A stretch of DNA of 64,000 nucleotides from Mesorhizobium plurifarium (GTDB lineage: Bacteria > Pseudomonadota > Alphaproteobacteria > Rhizobiales > Rhizobiaceae): contig CCNB01000007.1 of assembly GCA_000824785.1 (NCBI GenBank), positions 62,165 to 126,164 on the forward strand, read 5' to 3'. Below, in pieces: positions 1 to 8,906 of the stretch. Positions within the stretch are counted from its first letter, which is position 1. The number at the start of each line of letters is the position of its first letter. The notes under the pieces are model-generated. The model worked only from the letters and a program-made list of their open reading frames with translations. It was not told the DNA's origin and made no database searches. The position numbers and the translations under genes were made by a program.

Positions 1-2
1 TT

Positions 3-239
3 TATGAAGGCGCGCCATCCATCGGACCACTGGGCGTCAAGGGCGCGGGTGAAGTCCCCATCATGAACCCACCGGCGGCAATTGCCTGTGCCGTCGCCAA
101 CGCGACCGGCTGCCGGGTGCAGCAGACGCCGCTCACACCGCCCCGGGTGCTTGGACTGATGCTGGGGCGAGAGCCGGAGTTGGAGCTGCCGCATATTTCT
201 GCGAATTGGTGGGAGAACGTTTTCAGACGTCCCAATTGA
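3..239 (+). CDS. Xanthine dehydrogenase family molybdopterin-binding subunit, C-terminal end (partial)
   Basis: This is the last 78 codons of a gene that begins outside the window. The visible part opens with YEGAPSIGPLGVKGAGEVP and continues with PPAAIACAVANATG, the hallmark C-terminal block of the large subunit of molybdenum hydroxylases (xanthine dehydrogenase, aldehyde oxidase, CO dehydrogenase families). The GVKGAGE segment carries the conserved active-site glutamate of the family. Substrate cannot be told from the tail alone. It is followed by nearly 490 bases without a convincing intact gene, so it probably ends its transcription unit. Confidence 0.85.
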   Translation, partial: YEGAPSIGPLGVKGAGEVPIMNPPAAIACAVANATGCRVQQTPLTPPRVLGLMLGREPELELPHISANWWENVFRRPN

Positions 240-725
240 ATCTGGCAGCTGGCGTTCGCCCTGCTGATCGATGTCAGCTAAGCGATACATTTGGCGAGCC
301 AAATATGGTGGTCTGCCTTTTGCATCATGGAGGAGCTCTCATAAGGAATTATCGAAGCGTTCAAGTCAAATATCGGATGCCAATCCGCTATTACCTTCAG
401 ATCTTGCGCCGGCCGGTGTGACGTGTTGCTGCGCAGACGGTTTGAGGTTGCTCCAGGTATAGAGTCCTTGACTGCCCAAGCAGGACCTCGAGGATGTGGG
501 TCGTCGTGGCGAATGGCCTGTTGAAGAAAGCCGTGATGCTCTGCCGCTGCCGAACCAATGCGAGTCCGACGTCCGGCTCGCGATCTACCCACCCCATGCG
601 TACACCCCGCGCAGCGGGTTCGATCTCCAGCCCCCCGAACTGCCTGCGAAGCGCCACGTTGCGATCGCCCGAGTTCGCTGTCCGACAGCCCAAAAGCGGA
701 CGTTTTAGACACTCAGGGAGGGGGG
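240..725. other. Intergenic stretch with a possible degraded lysR tail
   Basis: No intact gene is evident. On the minus strand, about 690 down to 430, a reading frame gives a stretch (VALRRQFGGLEIEPAARG, then VGLALVRQRQSITAF) that vaguely resembles the C-terminal end of LysR effector domains. It runs on without its own start, directly behind the true LysR gene that ends at 726. It could be a remnant of a second regulator or chance; I favour a remnant only weakly. Confidence 0.25.
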
Positions 726-1751
726 CTATCGGACGCTGATTGCTGCAAGTCTCACAGTCTCGCACGCGGCAAGGGCCTCGGTGATCCACACCCTGAAAAG
801 GTCTATTCGCCGGTCCTGTGCATTCTGAGCTGTCGCGAGATAGTACCCACCGACCGAGATGTCGGTGTCGAAAAGCTCGACGAGATCGCCCCGGTTGAGT
901 TCTCCAGCAGCCATCAGATTGGTGGTCAACGCCACGCCCTGTCCGGCCATCGCGGCATCGAAGCCGAGATTTGCGTCCCAAAGGCGAGGTCCCTTTAGCG
1001 GCCGGTCCAATCTCAACCCAGCCTGCGTCAGCCAGCTTGTCCATTGCGCGTAGGATTCCTCGTGAATGAGGGGCAGGCACGTGAGTTCCTCGACCGAGCC
1101 TGGCATGCCGTATTTGGCCACCCAGCTCGGGCTCGCCACCGGGAACATTCTAGGCCGGAGCAGGGGAAACACTCGGCCTAGAGCTCGATTGCCGTCGCCG
1201 AAGCCGATCATGATGTCGGCCTCGCCGCGCGCGAAGTCCGGTATCCGGTCCGTGGCGCGGATCAACACCTCCCCCGATGACACGACTTCTCGAATTTCGT
1301 CCAGACGCGGAATCAGCCAGCGCGTGGCCAGGCCCGGGAAGCACCAGATGTGCAACTCGTCAGTGCCCGCCTTGGCGCGCAGTTGCGCCGATATGTTAGC
1401 AATCGACTGGAAGGCGACCGAGGTCACGTCGTGAAGCGACTTGCCTTCTGGCGTGAGTGTCACGCCGCGTGGCCCGGCATCCAGGAGCTTCCAGCCGATC
1501 CAGGTTTCGAGACCCTGCAAATGCCGGCTGACCACGGTGTGGCTGATGCCGATGTCGGTCGCGGCCTTGCGCATGCTGCCGGTGCGCGCCGCAGCCTCGA
1601 AAGCGCGCAGCATGATCAGTGGCGGAAGCCTGCCCGAAAGGGGCCGGGCGGGGTCATATCGGACGCCTAGCTTCTTCTTGCGGAGGTTGCAATCGATCAC
1701 GCGGGACTCGCGGCTGTGGTTCGCCTGATGCACCACTGTGTCATACTCCAT
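726..1751 (-). CDS. LysR family transcriptional regulator (GcvA-like)
   Basis: A 341-residue DNA-binding regulator. The winged helix-turn-helix lies at about residues 42-105 (RLPPLIMLRAFEAAARTGS, followed by KAATDIGISHTVVSRHL), the arrangement of GcvA-type LysR proteins. The rest is a periplasmic-binding-fold effector domain. The ATG at 1751 gives about 40 residues before the usual RLPPL start, so the true start may lie further in; no strong ribosome site decides it. It is divergent from the gabT remnant and gabD, so control of that locus is the likely role. The effector is unknown. Confidence 0.85.
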   Translation of the reverse strand: MEYDTVVHQANHSRESRVIDCNLRKKKLGVRYDPARPLSGRLPPLIMLRAFEAAARTGSMRKAATDIGISHTVVSRHLQGLETWIGWKLLDAGPRGVTLTPEGKSLHDVTSVAFQSIANISAQLRAKAGTDELHIWCFPGLATRWLIPRLDEIREVVSSGEVLIRATDRIPDFARGEADIMIGFGDGNRALGRVFPLLRPRMFPVASPSWVAKYGMPGSVEELTCLPLIHEESYAQWTSWLTQAGLRLDRPLKGPRLWDANLGFDAAMAGQGVALTTNLMAAGELNRGDLVELFDTDISVGGYYLATAQNAQDRRIDLFRVWITEALAACETVRLAAISVR

Positions 1752-1820
1752 CTGATACCTGAAGCAGGCAAGCTGACGCTAAGGTGTGGACATCATCCAT
1801 CCGTCCGAGCGAGCTCCACC

Positions 1821-1877
1821 ATGAACAACACCGACCTGCAGCAGCGGCGCGCCAATGTCTTTCCGCGCGGAGCCTAA
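1821..1877 (+). pseudogene. gabT: N-terminal remnant of a 4-aminobutyrate aminotransferase gene
   Basis: A tiny reading frame, MNNTDLQQRRANVFPRGA then stop, ends three bases before the gabD start. The pattern (N/T)xxLxxRRxxxxPRG is the conserved extreme N-terminus of class III GABA aminotransferases, whose gene normally precedes gabD. I infer that the body of gabT was lost by a deletion that left 18 codons, which could now act as a translated leader coupled to gabD. Chance resemblance is possible because only 18 residues are available. Confidence 0.5.
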
Positions 1878-1880
1878 ACG

Positions 1881-3332
1881 ATGCGTCAGCTGGACGATCC
1901 CACCCTACTAAGGCAGCAGGCCTTCATCAATGGCGCCTTCACCGGCGATCCGGCTCTCGCGGTGGTCAATCCTTCGACGGGTGAGCATATTGCATCGGTT
2001 CCGGATCTCGGCGCGGCGGAGGCCGAGGTGGCGGTCGATGCCGCGGCCGCGGCCTTCCATCCGTGGGCGGCGCTTGCGGCCAAGCAGCGAAGCGCCATGC
2101 TGAGGCGCTGGTTCGATCTGATCGTGGCCAATCGCAATGACCTCGCCACGATCCTTACAAGCGAGCAGGGCAAGCCCTTCGCGGAGGCGCTCGGCGAGAT
2201 CGATTATGCCGCCGCCTATGTCGAGTTCTATGCCGAGGAGGCAAAGCGCGTCGCGGGCGAAATCCTGCCGTCGCACAGGGGCGATGCCCGCATCGCGGTG
2301 CTGCGCCAGCCGATCGGCGTCGTGGCGGCGATCACGCCATGGAACTTCCCGGCCGCGATGATCACGCGCAAGATCGCGCCGGCGCTGGCTGCCGGCTGCA
2401 CGGTGGTGGTGAAACCCGCGCCGGAAACACCGCTTACCGCGCTGGCCCTCGCCGAGCTTGCGCGGCGCGCCGGCTTTCCGGCAGGAACCGTCAACGTGGT
2501 GACAGGCGACGCGGTCGCCATCGGCCGTGTTCTGACCAGCCACCCTAAGGTGCGTCTTGTTGGATTCACGGGGTCGACACCGGTGGGCAAGCTGCTCATG
2601 GCGCAGGCCTCGACGACGGTGAAGAAGGTCGCGCTTGAACTCGGCGGCAACGCGCCGTTCATCGTGTTCGACGATGCCGATATCGACGCGGCTGTCGAGG
2701 GCGCGATCGCGTCCAAGTACCGCAACGCGGGGCAGACCTGCGTATGCACCAACCGCTTCTACGTACAGAAGGGTATCCACGATGCGTTCGTTCGCGAGCT
2801 GGCGCTGAGAGTGCGCGCGCTTCCGGTCGGCGACGGTTTCTCCGAGGGCGTCCTGCAGGGACCGCTGATTACCGAAAAGGCCGTTGCCAAGGTGGAGAGC
2901 CATATCTCGGACGCGATCGGGAAAGGGGCATCGCTTGTCGTCGGCGGTGCCCGGCATGCGCTTGGCCGCACCTTCTTCGAGCCGACGCTTTTGACGGGCG
3001 CTACCCATGCCATGACGCTCGCCCGCGATGAGACCTTCGGCCCCGTCGCGGCAGTCTTCGCATTCGAGACCGAGGACGAAGTGGTCGCGGCGGCAAACGG
3101 TACCGAAAGCGGTCTTGCAGCCTATTTTTACACGCGTGACGTCGGACGAATGTTCCGTGTCCTCGAGCGCCTCGAATACGGGATGGTGGGTGTGAACACC
3201 GGGCTGATCTCGACCGAGCTCGCGCCCTTCGGCGGCGTCAAGGAGAGCGGCAACTCACGCGAGGGATCGCACCACGGCATCCTGGAATTCACCGAGCTCA
3301 AATATGCCTGCATCGGCGGGTTGGGAATTTGA
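1881..3332 (+). CDS. gabD: NAD(P)-dependent succinate-semialdehyde dehydrogenase
   Basis: A 483-residue aldehyde dehydrogenase of normal family length, oxidising succinate semialdehyde to succinate in the cytosol. Visible landmarks are the TPWNFPAAM block and VVVKPAPETPLTA (cofactor binding, residues about 150-190), FTGSTPVGK, the general-base glutamate in ELGGNAPFIV (about 255) and the nucleophile in GQTCVCTNRF (about 288). The EGSHHGILEF end is typical of GabD. It follows an apparent gabT remnant, so the usual GABA partner is missing here; its substrate may come from elsewhere. A divergent LysR gene is the probable regulator. Confidence 0.92.
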   Translation: MRQLDDPTLLRQQAFINGAFTGDPALAVVNPSTGEHIASVPDLGAAEAEVAVDAAAAAFHPWAALAAKQRSAMLRRWFDLIVANRNDLATILTSEQGKPFAEALGEIDYAAAYVEFYAEEAKRVAGEILPSHRGDARIAVLRQPIGVVAAITPWNFPAAMITRKIAPALAAGCTVVVKPAPETPLTALALAELARRAGFPAGTVNVVTGDAVAIGRVLTSHPKVRLVGFTGSTPVGKLLMAQASTTVKKVALELGGNAPFIVFDDADIDAAVEGAIASKYRNAGQTCVCTNRFYVQKGIHDAFVRELALRVRALPVGDGFSEGVLQGPLITEKAVAKVESHISDAIGKGASLVVGGARHALGRTFFEPTLLTGATHAMTLARDETFGPVAAVFAFETEDEVVAAANGTESGLAAYFYTRDVGRMFRVLERLEYGMVGVNTGLISTELAPFGGVKESGNSREGSHHGILEFTELKYACIGGLGI

Positions 3333-3430
3333 CTGGTTATCGTGCGCGGTAACTGCAACGTTCGTTGGCAGTGATAGAGCGAAGCCGGGCGGGTATTGCG
3401 TGGAACCGCTGGATAGGTTGGATCCTTGGA

Positions 3431-3841
3431 TCAGTCGCGATGGTCAACCGCTACAGGCTTGTGACTGTCTTCGTGTGTAAGCTGCTCGATGCGAATGGTT
3501 TCGACAGCCGCGTGAATCCGCTCGACTTGTGCGGTGACGTCCAGGTCGGTGATGAAGCCCTCGGCCACGAGCGTCTCATGTGCCGCCTCGAGCCAGCAAT
3601 CGAAGTAGTGCAGATCAATCTCTTCGGCAGTTTGACTGCCCGCGCTTAGTTCTCTGTCGCCAATGTAGCGAACGAGGCGCTCCTGAAACGCGGGCCAATG
3701 GATGCGACCCTCCTTGACGAGCGAAACGATCAGCGAAAAGACCCGAGCATGCCAGGCAAGGCGAAAGATAGGGTCCTCCGCCGATCGGGCTGGCAAGGCG
3801 TGAAGGGCCGCCGCCGCCAAGCTGTTCGTCGGATCATACAC
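3431..3841 (-). CDS. Nitrile hydratase accessory (activator) protein
   Basis: A 136-residue protein of the nitrile hydratase activator family (P14K/NhlE-like), which assists cobalt insertion and cysteine oxidation in the alpha subunit. The frame also resembles the nitrile hydratase beta N-terminal fold: LAWHARVFSLIVSLVKEG, then HWPAFQERLVRYIG and YFDCWLEAAHETLVAEG, matches the family's WxAxxFAL, WxxW/F and WxxALExLVxEKG landmarks. The frame is open upstream to 4123, but I choose the GTG at 3841 because it overlaps the nthB stop in a GTGTATGA junction, giving translational coupling. It is the last gene of a five-gene leftward operon and converges on gabD. Confidence 0.85.
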   Translation of the reverse strand: MYDPTNSLAAAALHALPARSAEDPIFRLAWHARVFSLIVSLVKEGRIHWPAFQERLVRYIGDRELSAGSQTAEEIDLHYFDCWLEAAHETLVAEGFITDLDVTAQVERIHAAVETIRIEQLTHEDSHKPVAVDHRD

Positions 3842-4502
3842 GATCAAGATAGGCCTCCGCGAGATCGAGGTAGAGTAGGTCGGAGGCGCTTTCCGCATCT
3901 CCTCCCCAGAGAGCGTCGGCGGTGAATGCCACGGCATAGCAGTGCTGCGGCGAAGCCCCCTCTCCACGCGCAACCGTGTCGGCGAACTGGAAGACGCCGT
4001 GATCGGCGACGACCTGGCCGAGCCGGCCGCGGACGTAACGCGGCACGCGCGTGTGGCCTGCCGGCGCGTCACAGCGGACCCGCACGGCCTCCCCAACGAC
4101 GAAGCCGGGCGCGGCCACTTCATCCCCGAATTTCAGCTCGGCGCCACGCTTCATCGCCTCGACAAGAGCATCGGGACGAGCGGGTGGATGGCGTGCCAAG
4201 TCGACATCAAATTCCTTCCTGCCCGTCCGCAATTCGCTCTCGTTCACAAGGCCGGCGTCCTTCAGCAACTCGCTGGTCGCGATCATCCACTTCTCGAAGT
4301 AGTCCATCGTCAGGTAGTCGACGGGCCGGATGAGTTCGATCTTGTGGCGATGCATGTCCGCGCAGAAGGGCGTCGTTCCCGCCAAGGCTTGGGCGAGTCC
4401 AAAAGAGCGGCGCTGCCACTCATGCCTGAAGACGTAATCGTCCTCGCCAATCGCGACCGCGCCGAAGCCGTGCATGCCGCCCAGGTCGTGGATTCCGTCC
4501 AT
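3834..4502 (-). CDS. nthB: Nitrile hydratase, beta subunit
   Basis: A 222-residue subunit that pairs with alpha to hydrate nitriles to amides in the cytosol. The start MDGIHDLGGMHGFG is the diagnostic N-terminus of nitrile hydratase beta chains; VDYLTMDYFEKWM and the C-terminal SH3-like region (FVVGEAVRVR, HTRVPRYVRGRLG, VFQFADTVARGEG) follow in normal order. An AGGGG ribosome site lies 8 bases before the ATG. It sits 11 bases after nthA and overlaps the activator gene, giving the order alpha-beta-activator usual in proteobacteria. Confidence 0.95.
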   Translation of the reverse strand: MDGIHDLGGMHGFGAVAIGEDDYVFRHEWQRRSFGLAQALAGTTPFCADMHRHKIELIRPVDYLTMDYFEKWMIATSELLKDAGLVNESELRTGRKEFDVDLARHPPARPDALVEAMKRGAELKFGDEVAAPGFVVGEAVRVRCDAPAGHTRVPRYVRGRLGQVVADHGVFQFADTVARGEGASPQHCYAVAFTADALWGGDAESASDLLYLDLAEAYLDRV

Positions 4503-4513
4503 CTCGCCAACCC

Positions 4514-5170
4514 CTAGAGAAGCGCAGTGCCGATCATGCCGTCGCGGGTGACGAGCAAGGCAAGTTCGGCGGCGGATAGCTTCCCCGTTCCCGCTGGGCG
4601 CTGAGGTAGCACCATGTAGCGAAGCTCAGCCGTGCTGTCCCAAACCTGCACCCGGATGTCGGGTGCCAATTCCAAGCCGAACTCGCGCAAAACCGACCTG
4701 GGCTCGCGGACAACGCGGGATCGATAGGCGCTCCCCTTGTACCAGGCGGGAGGCAATCCGAGCACAGTCCAAGGATAGCAGGAGCAGAGGGTGCACACGA
4801 TTACATTGTGTACGCCAGCGGTGTTCTCCACCACGCGCATATGCTCGCCCTGATACCCCTTAAAGCCCATCGAATGTATGGCCGCCGTCCCATCTTCGAG
4901 GAGCCACTCCTTGAAGGTCGGATCTGTCCAGGCACGAGCGACTACGGCGGCACCATTTCGAGGACCAGTCTGGCGTTCATAATACTCAACGACGCTGTCC
5001 AGGGCCTCAGGGTCGACAAGTCCCTTCGCAACCATCAGTTCCTCAAGTGCGCGTACGCGTAGTGCGGCGCCTTCCTCGACCGGATCATGGTCGTGGCGGT
5101 GGCTATAAGCATCATGTCCTCGTTCGTGGTGGAGGCTGCCAGCGTCGGGAGGAGTTTTTTCTGTCGGCAT
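4514..5170 (-). CDS. nthA: Nitrile hydratase, alpha subunit (cobalt type)
   Basis: A 218-residue catalytic subunit. The metal site VCTLCSC lies at about residues 125-131; a Thr rather than Ser after the first Cys is the signature of non-corrin cobalt nitrile hydratases, and the second and third cysteines are the ones oxidised in active enzymes. It is followed by [14 protein letters not shown] and [10 protein letters not shown], both family signatures. The N-terminal 30 residues are His- and Asp-rich ([16 protein letters not shown]), as in some proteobacterial homologues. I choose ATG 5170 over GTG 5176 because GAGGAG lies about 5 bases upstream of it. It starts right after the amidase stop. 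Confidence 0.95.
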   Translation of the reverse strand: MPTEKTPPDAGSLHHERGHDAYSHRHDHDPVEEGAALRVRALEELMVAKGLVDPEALDSVVEYYERQTGPRNGAAVVARAWTDPTFKEWLLEDGTAAIHSMGFKGYQGEHMRVVENTAGVHNVIVCTLCSCYPWTVLGLPPAWYKGSAYRSRVVREPRSVLREFGLELAPDIRVQVWDSTAELRYMVLPQRPAGTGKLSAAELALLVTRDGMIGTALL

Positions 5171-5179
5171 GATCACTCC

Positions 5180-6628
5180 TCAAGCAATCTCGGCTCGAAT
5201 ACGTTGGGCGTGCTGGTACTGTTGCCCCAAGAGTAGGCCGTAATCCACATGCACGGAGAGGATTCTCTCGACGTCTCTGGCAAGTGCAAGCAGCTTCGCG
5301 TCTTCGTTCCTCTGGGCGACGAGCTGGATGCCAAGGGCGCGTCCATCCGGCAACATTGTAGCAGGCAAAGCAACGACCGGGTGTCCGGTCTGGTTGAACA
5401 GCGCCGTGTATCGGATTGTCGCTTCGAGCTTGGTCACCAAGTCCCGGCCGAGCGGGATTTGGCGCATGCCCCGCGGTGGTGCGTCGACCGGCATGGTCGG
5501 AAGGATGATCGCATCGACTTGGTCCAAGGCCCGCTCGACCGAGGCAATAGCGGCCGCGCGGCGTCTCTCGGACAGGGCGTATTCCGCAACGCCGGTTCGT
5601 TGGCCCGCCTCCACTGTTGCTCGTGCGATCTCGGGATAGCCCGGCCACGCCTCTGGGAAGCTGCGCGTATGATAGTCGGCAGCCTCCTTCGGCAGGTTGA
5701 TCATATGGAATGCGAGCACGTTGCCGGGCGCGGGAAGCTCAACCTCTTGCCAGGCAGAGCCTCGCGAGCGGAGCCTCTCGATCGTTGCCAGGATGGATGA
5801 CTGGACGTCATGCGTGGCGTCTGCGAAATAGCTGAAGCTGGTTCCCAGGGTCCATGGTCGATCCTGGCTGGCAAAGACACCCAGTGCGGGGTCAAGTACC
5901 GACTGTACCAGCAACAGGTCCTCGACCGACCGGGCCAATGGCCCGACATGGTCCAGCGACGGTGCAAGTGGTCGAACCCCGGTCGTGTCGACGCGGCCCC
6001 AGGTTGGTTTGAACCCGAAGATGGAGCAGCACGCGGCGGGGATTCGAATGCTGCCGCCCGAGTCGGTGCCGATCGCGGCAAAGGCGAGCCCCGCGGCAAC
6101 CACCGCCGCGGATCCACCGCTCGACCCACCAACTGTCCGGCTCGGATCTATCGGGTTGATGGAGCGCGGCGTGTCAGTGGAAAACGCGCCAGGATCGGTC
6201 TCGGTAACGCCGATGATTACTGCGCCGGCGCGACGCAATGCAGTCACGACCGCCGCGTCCTTGGCGGGGACATAGTCCGAAAGGTGGTCGAGACCCGCCC
6301 GGCAGACCGCCGGACGGGTGTCTATGAGATCCTTAACCGCGATGGGTATTCCATCCAGCGGACTAAGAACTTGGCCTGCCTTGCGACGGGTGTCGGAGGC
6401 TTTCGCCTCGACGCGCGCGGTCTCATGAAGGACTTGGCTGAAGCCACCGAGGCTCTTGTCCAACACATCGATCTTTGCAAGCATGTGTTCGCACAATTCA
6501 GTCGCCGAAATCGACCCATCGGCCAGGTGGCTGGCAACTGTCCCGATCGGTTCGAAGCGCAAGGATTCGGGATAGGTTTGATCCGGAAATTCGGATTGAT
6601 GATTTGCAGGCGGGGCGCTCGCTTCCAT
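5180..6628 (-). CDS. Amidase (amidase-signature family)
   Basis: A 482-residue hydrolase that would turn the amide made by nitrile hydratase into acid plus ammonia. The Ser-Ser-Lys catalytic set is visible: Lys in [10 protein letters not shown] (about 99), the signature [14 protein letters not shown] (about 170) and the nucleophile region [25 protein letters not shown] (shown in family form, about 190-215). The pairing of amidase and nitrile hydratase in one operon is classic. It starts on the base after the TAA of the M20 hydrolase and ends just before nthA. A non-nitrile amide or an allophanate-type substrate cannot be excluded. Confidence 0.9.
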   Translation of the reverse strand: MEASAPPANHQSEFPDQTYPESLRFEPIGTVASHLADGSISATELCEHMLAKIDVLDKSLGGFSQVLHETARVEAKASDTRRKAGQVLSPLDGIPIAVKDLIDTRPAVCRAGLDHLSDYVPAKDAAVVTALRRAGAVIIGVTETDPGAFSTDTPRSINPIDPSRTVGGSSGGSAAVVAAGLAFAAIGTDSGGSIRIPAACCSIFGFKPTWGRVDTTGVRPLAPSLDHVGPLARSVEDLLLVQSVLDPALGVFASQDRPWTLGTSFSYFADATHDVQSSILATIERLRSRGSAWQEVELPAPGNVLAFHMINLPKEAADYHTRSFPEAWPGYPEIARATVEAGQRTGVAEYALSERRRAAAIASVERALDQVDAIILPTMPVDAPPRGMRQIPLGRDLVTKLEATIRYTALFNQTGHPVVALPATMLPDGRALGIQLVAQRNEDAKLLALARDVERILSVHVDYGLLLGQQYQHAQRIRAEIA

Positions 6629-7882
6629 TTAGCTGTTCGCCCGCCTGACCACGGCGTTGAGGAGCACATTGACGCCGGGGACCGTGTAGCTGGGCTCGAT
6701 GTGCTCATTCTCGTTATGTGTGACGCCACCGCGGCAGGGTGTGAAGATCATCACCGTTGGCGCGACCGTTGCCACATGATAGGCGTCATGGCCGGCTGCG
6801 CTCAGCATGTGGCGGTGAGGCACGTCCATTTCGGCGGCCACGGTTCGGATCAGATTGACAAGTTCAGTGTCGAAGTTCAGCCCGCCGAACTTCCACTGCT
6901 TCTTTACCGACGCCTGCACGTTGGCCAGCTGCGCAGCGCCGGGGATCGCATCGATTGCGCGGCGATACATGTTTTCCGCCTCCGCGACATCCGGATGACG
7001 AACGTCGACAGTCACCTCGGTGCGGTCGGCGATGATGCCGTAGCGGTTTGGCGAAATGGAAAGGCGTGCGCACGTCGCGCGTCCCTTTGGCGCGAAATTC
7101 CACCCGATCTCGCTGACCTTTGCGACCAGCAGCGCCGCTGCGACCAAGGCGTCCTTGCGATCCCGCATCAAAGTAGGGCCAGCGTGGGCGTTTTCACCTC
7201 TAAACTCGACCTCGGCGCCGAACGAAGTGAAGCTGCCAGTCACGATGCCCACTTGCAATCCTTCTTCCTCCAGGACTGGACCCTGTTCGATGTGGAGTTC
7301 AAAGTAGGAGTCGATGTCCGTCGGGTCCCGGCGCTCGGGCCCTGCGTAGCCAATACGCGCAAGCTCGGATCCGAACGCGACGCCGTCTTGGTCGGTCTGG
7401 CCAAGAGCCCAGTCGAGATCGTGAACGCCGGCAAACGCGCCCGCGCCCAACATCGGTGGTTGGAAGCGCACGCCCTCTTCGTTGGTCCAGCATACGACCT
7501 CGATGGGATGCCGTGTCGTCATGTCCAGGTCATTCAGTGTGCGAATGATCTCCAGACCGGACAGAACGCCGAGAATGCCATCGTACTTACCGCCGGCAAT
7601 CTGCGTATCGAGGTGGCTTCCGACCAGCACTGCCTTTTGCCGTGGATCGGCGCCGGCGCGACGGGCGAAAATATTGCCGACTGGATCAACCGTAACGGTA
7701 CAGCCGGCCTCCCGGCACCAACGGACGAAAACGTCTCGCATCTCCTTGTCGCCGTCTGTCAATGCGAGGCGGGAGAGGCCAGTAGACTTGCCCGGACCGA
7801 TCCGTCCGGAGACCGCCAGGGTGTCCCAGAGCCGTTCGCCGTTGACTTCGAGGAAATTCCTCAACGTCGCGCTTGCCACCAT
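6629..7882 (-). CDS. M20 family Zn-dependent amidohydrolase (N-carbamoyl-L-amino-acid hydrolase/beta-ureidopropionase-like)
   Basis: A 417-residue cytosolic hydrolase of the hydantoinase/carbamoylase (AmaB/HyuC/Pyd3-like) branch of peptidase family M20. Metal and catalytic landmarks are GSHLDTQIAGGKYDGILG (about 87-104), WTNEEGVRF (about 131-139), the FELHIEQGPVLE block (about 192-203), and the C-terminal SAAGHDAYHVA and THNENEHI motifs. It cleaves C-N bonds in N-carbamoyl or N-acyl amino acids in known members. It is the first gene of the operon that continues with amidase and nitrile hydratase, so its natural substrate is probably linked to the same nitrile- or amide-containing compound. 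Its start faces the LysR gene across a 111-bp divergent promoter region. Confidence 0.88.
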   Translation of the reverse strand: MVASATLRNFLEVNGERLWDTLAVSGRIGPGKSTGLSRLALTDGDKEMRDVFVRWCREAGCTVTVDPVGNIFARRAGADPRQKAVLVGSHLDTQIAGGKYDGILGVLSGLEIIRTLNDLDMTTRHPIEVVCWTNEEGVRFQPPMLGAGAFAGVHDLDWALGQTDQDGVAFGSELARIGYAGPERRDPTDIDSYFELHIEQGPVLEEEGLQVGIVTGSFTSFGAEVEFRGENAHAGPTLMRDRKDALVAAALLVAKVSEIGWNFAPKGRATCARLSISPNRYGIIADRTEVTVDVRHPDVAEAENMYRRAIDAIPGAAQLANVQASVKKQWKFGGLNFDTELVNLIRTVAAEMDVPHRHMLSAAGHDAYHVATVAPTVMIFTPCRGGVTHNENEHIEPSYTVPGVNVLLNAVVRRANS

Positions 7883-7948
7883 GCCTCTCCACTTTCAGGC
7901 CGCCGCACCGTGGTCGGCATACAAAGGCTTGGCGCGTAGAAAAATCTC

Positions 7949-7978
7949 GATGTAACAATATTCGAATAGAGAAACATC
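7949..7978. promoter_or_regulatory. 30-bp symmetric dyad, candidate LysR operator
   Basis: Between the divergent M20 hydrolase and LysR genes lies GATGT-N5-TATTCGAATA-N5-ACATC. Both the 10-base core (7959-7968) and the outer 5-base arms (7949-7953, 7974-7978) are perfect inverted repeats around one centre. It ends 15 bases before the lysR start. LysR proteins usually bind dyads in exactly this position to control themselves and the divergent operon; binding here is inferred. Confidence 0.5.
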
Positions 7979-7993
7979 AAAGCGAGTGGTCAA

Positions 7994-8896
7994 ATGGCGC
8001 TGCGCTCACTCAGCAATGTCGACCTCAAGTTGCTCAGCGTCTTCCGGACTGTCGCTCGATGTGGCGGGTTCTCACTTGCGCAGGCCGAGCTCAACGTCAG
8101 CCAAGCCACAATCAGCATTCACATCAAGAACCTGGAAACTCGGTTGGGACTGACACTCTGCCAAAGGGGACGGAGCGGATTCGCCCTGACTGAGGACGGG
8201 CAACGGGTTTACGACGCGTCCAATGCCTTATTCAGCCATATCGAAGACTTCAAGAGCCTCGTCCTAGGTTACGAATTGCTGGTCGGCGAATTACAGATTG
8301 CTGTCATCGACAACACGGTTTTCCACCCGGGTTTCCAACTTGGCCAAGTCATCCGGGCTTTCGGGGCGTTGAGGCACAGCGTCGACATCACGGTCCACGT
8401 CGCACCGCCCAACCAACTCGAGCAAATGGTCCTTAGCAGCCAAGCCCACATGGGCATCGGTTTCTTCCCGCGCCGACTGTCCCAACTGGAATATCACCCA
8501 GCTTTCCTCGCCAGCATGGAGCTATACTGCGGCGTGGAGCATCCGCTGTTTTCAGTGAGTGACGACGATCTCTCGTCTGAAATCATAGCGCAATATCCAC
8601 ATGCCCAGCGCGGTTACGTGTCTTTCGACCAATTGCCCGACAATGAACGTCAGTTTGTCTATTCGGCCCGTGCTCAAAACGTTGAGGGGTTGGCGCACCT
8701 TATCCTGTCAGGCCGGTACCTCGCCTTCCTGCCGGTTCACTATGCTCAGAACTGGCTGCAGACACATCAGATGCGCCCACTTCTTTCGTCCGAATACGCC
8801 TACACGTCTCAGTACGAGATCATCCGCCGGAAATCGGCAGCGCGAACTCCGGCCGAGAGGAAATTCTTCGAGCTTCTGGCGGGGCAGGGTGGCTAG
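7994..8896 (+). CDS. LysR family transcriptional regulator of the nitrile cluster
   Basis: A 300-residue regulator with the winged helix-turn-helix at residues 8-66 (VDLKLLSVFRTVARCGGFS, then QAELNVSQATISIHIKNLE) and a LysR effector domain that includes FHPGFQLGQVIRAF and MGIGFFPRRLSQLEY. It is divergent from the amidohydrolase-amidase-nitrile hydratase operon and 169 bases upstream of the transporter-aldoxime dehydratase operon, so it plausibly controls both. The effector may be an aldoxime, nitrile or amide; nothing in the sequence tells which. Confidence 0.9.
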   Translation: MALRSLSNVDLKLLSVFRTVARCGGFSLAQAELNVSQATISIHIKNLETRLGLTLCQRGRSGFALTEDGQRVYDASNALFSHIEDFKSLVLGYELLVGELQIAVIDNTVFHPGFQLGQVIRAFGALRHSVDITVHVAPPNQLEQMVLSSQAHMGIGFFPRRLSQLEYHPAFLASMELYCGVEHPLFSVSDDDLSSEIIAQYPHAQRGYVSFDQLPDNERQFVYSARAQNVEGLAHLILSGRYLAFLPVHYAQNWLQTHQMRPLLSSEYAYTSQYEIIRRKSAARTPAERKFFELLAGQGG

Positions 8897-8906
8897 TCAA
8901 TCATAG

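Noticed and set aside
3352..3372. Short hairpin between gabD and the nitrile hydratase activator gene
   Set aside because: The arms ACTGC/GCAGT pair with an interrupted inner stem and a tiny loop, and no T-run follows on either strand, so it is not convincing as a terminator.
5810..7939. 709-codon plus-strand frame opposite the amidase and M20 hydrolase genes
   Set aside because: Both minus-strand genes carry full catalytic motifs; the plus frame spans two genes and looks random.
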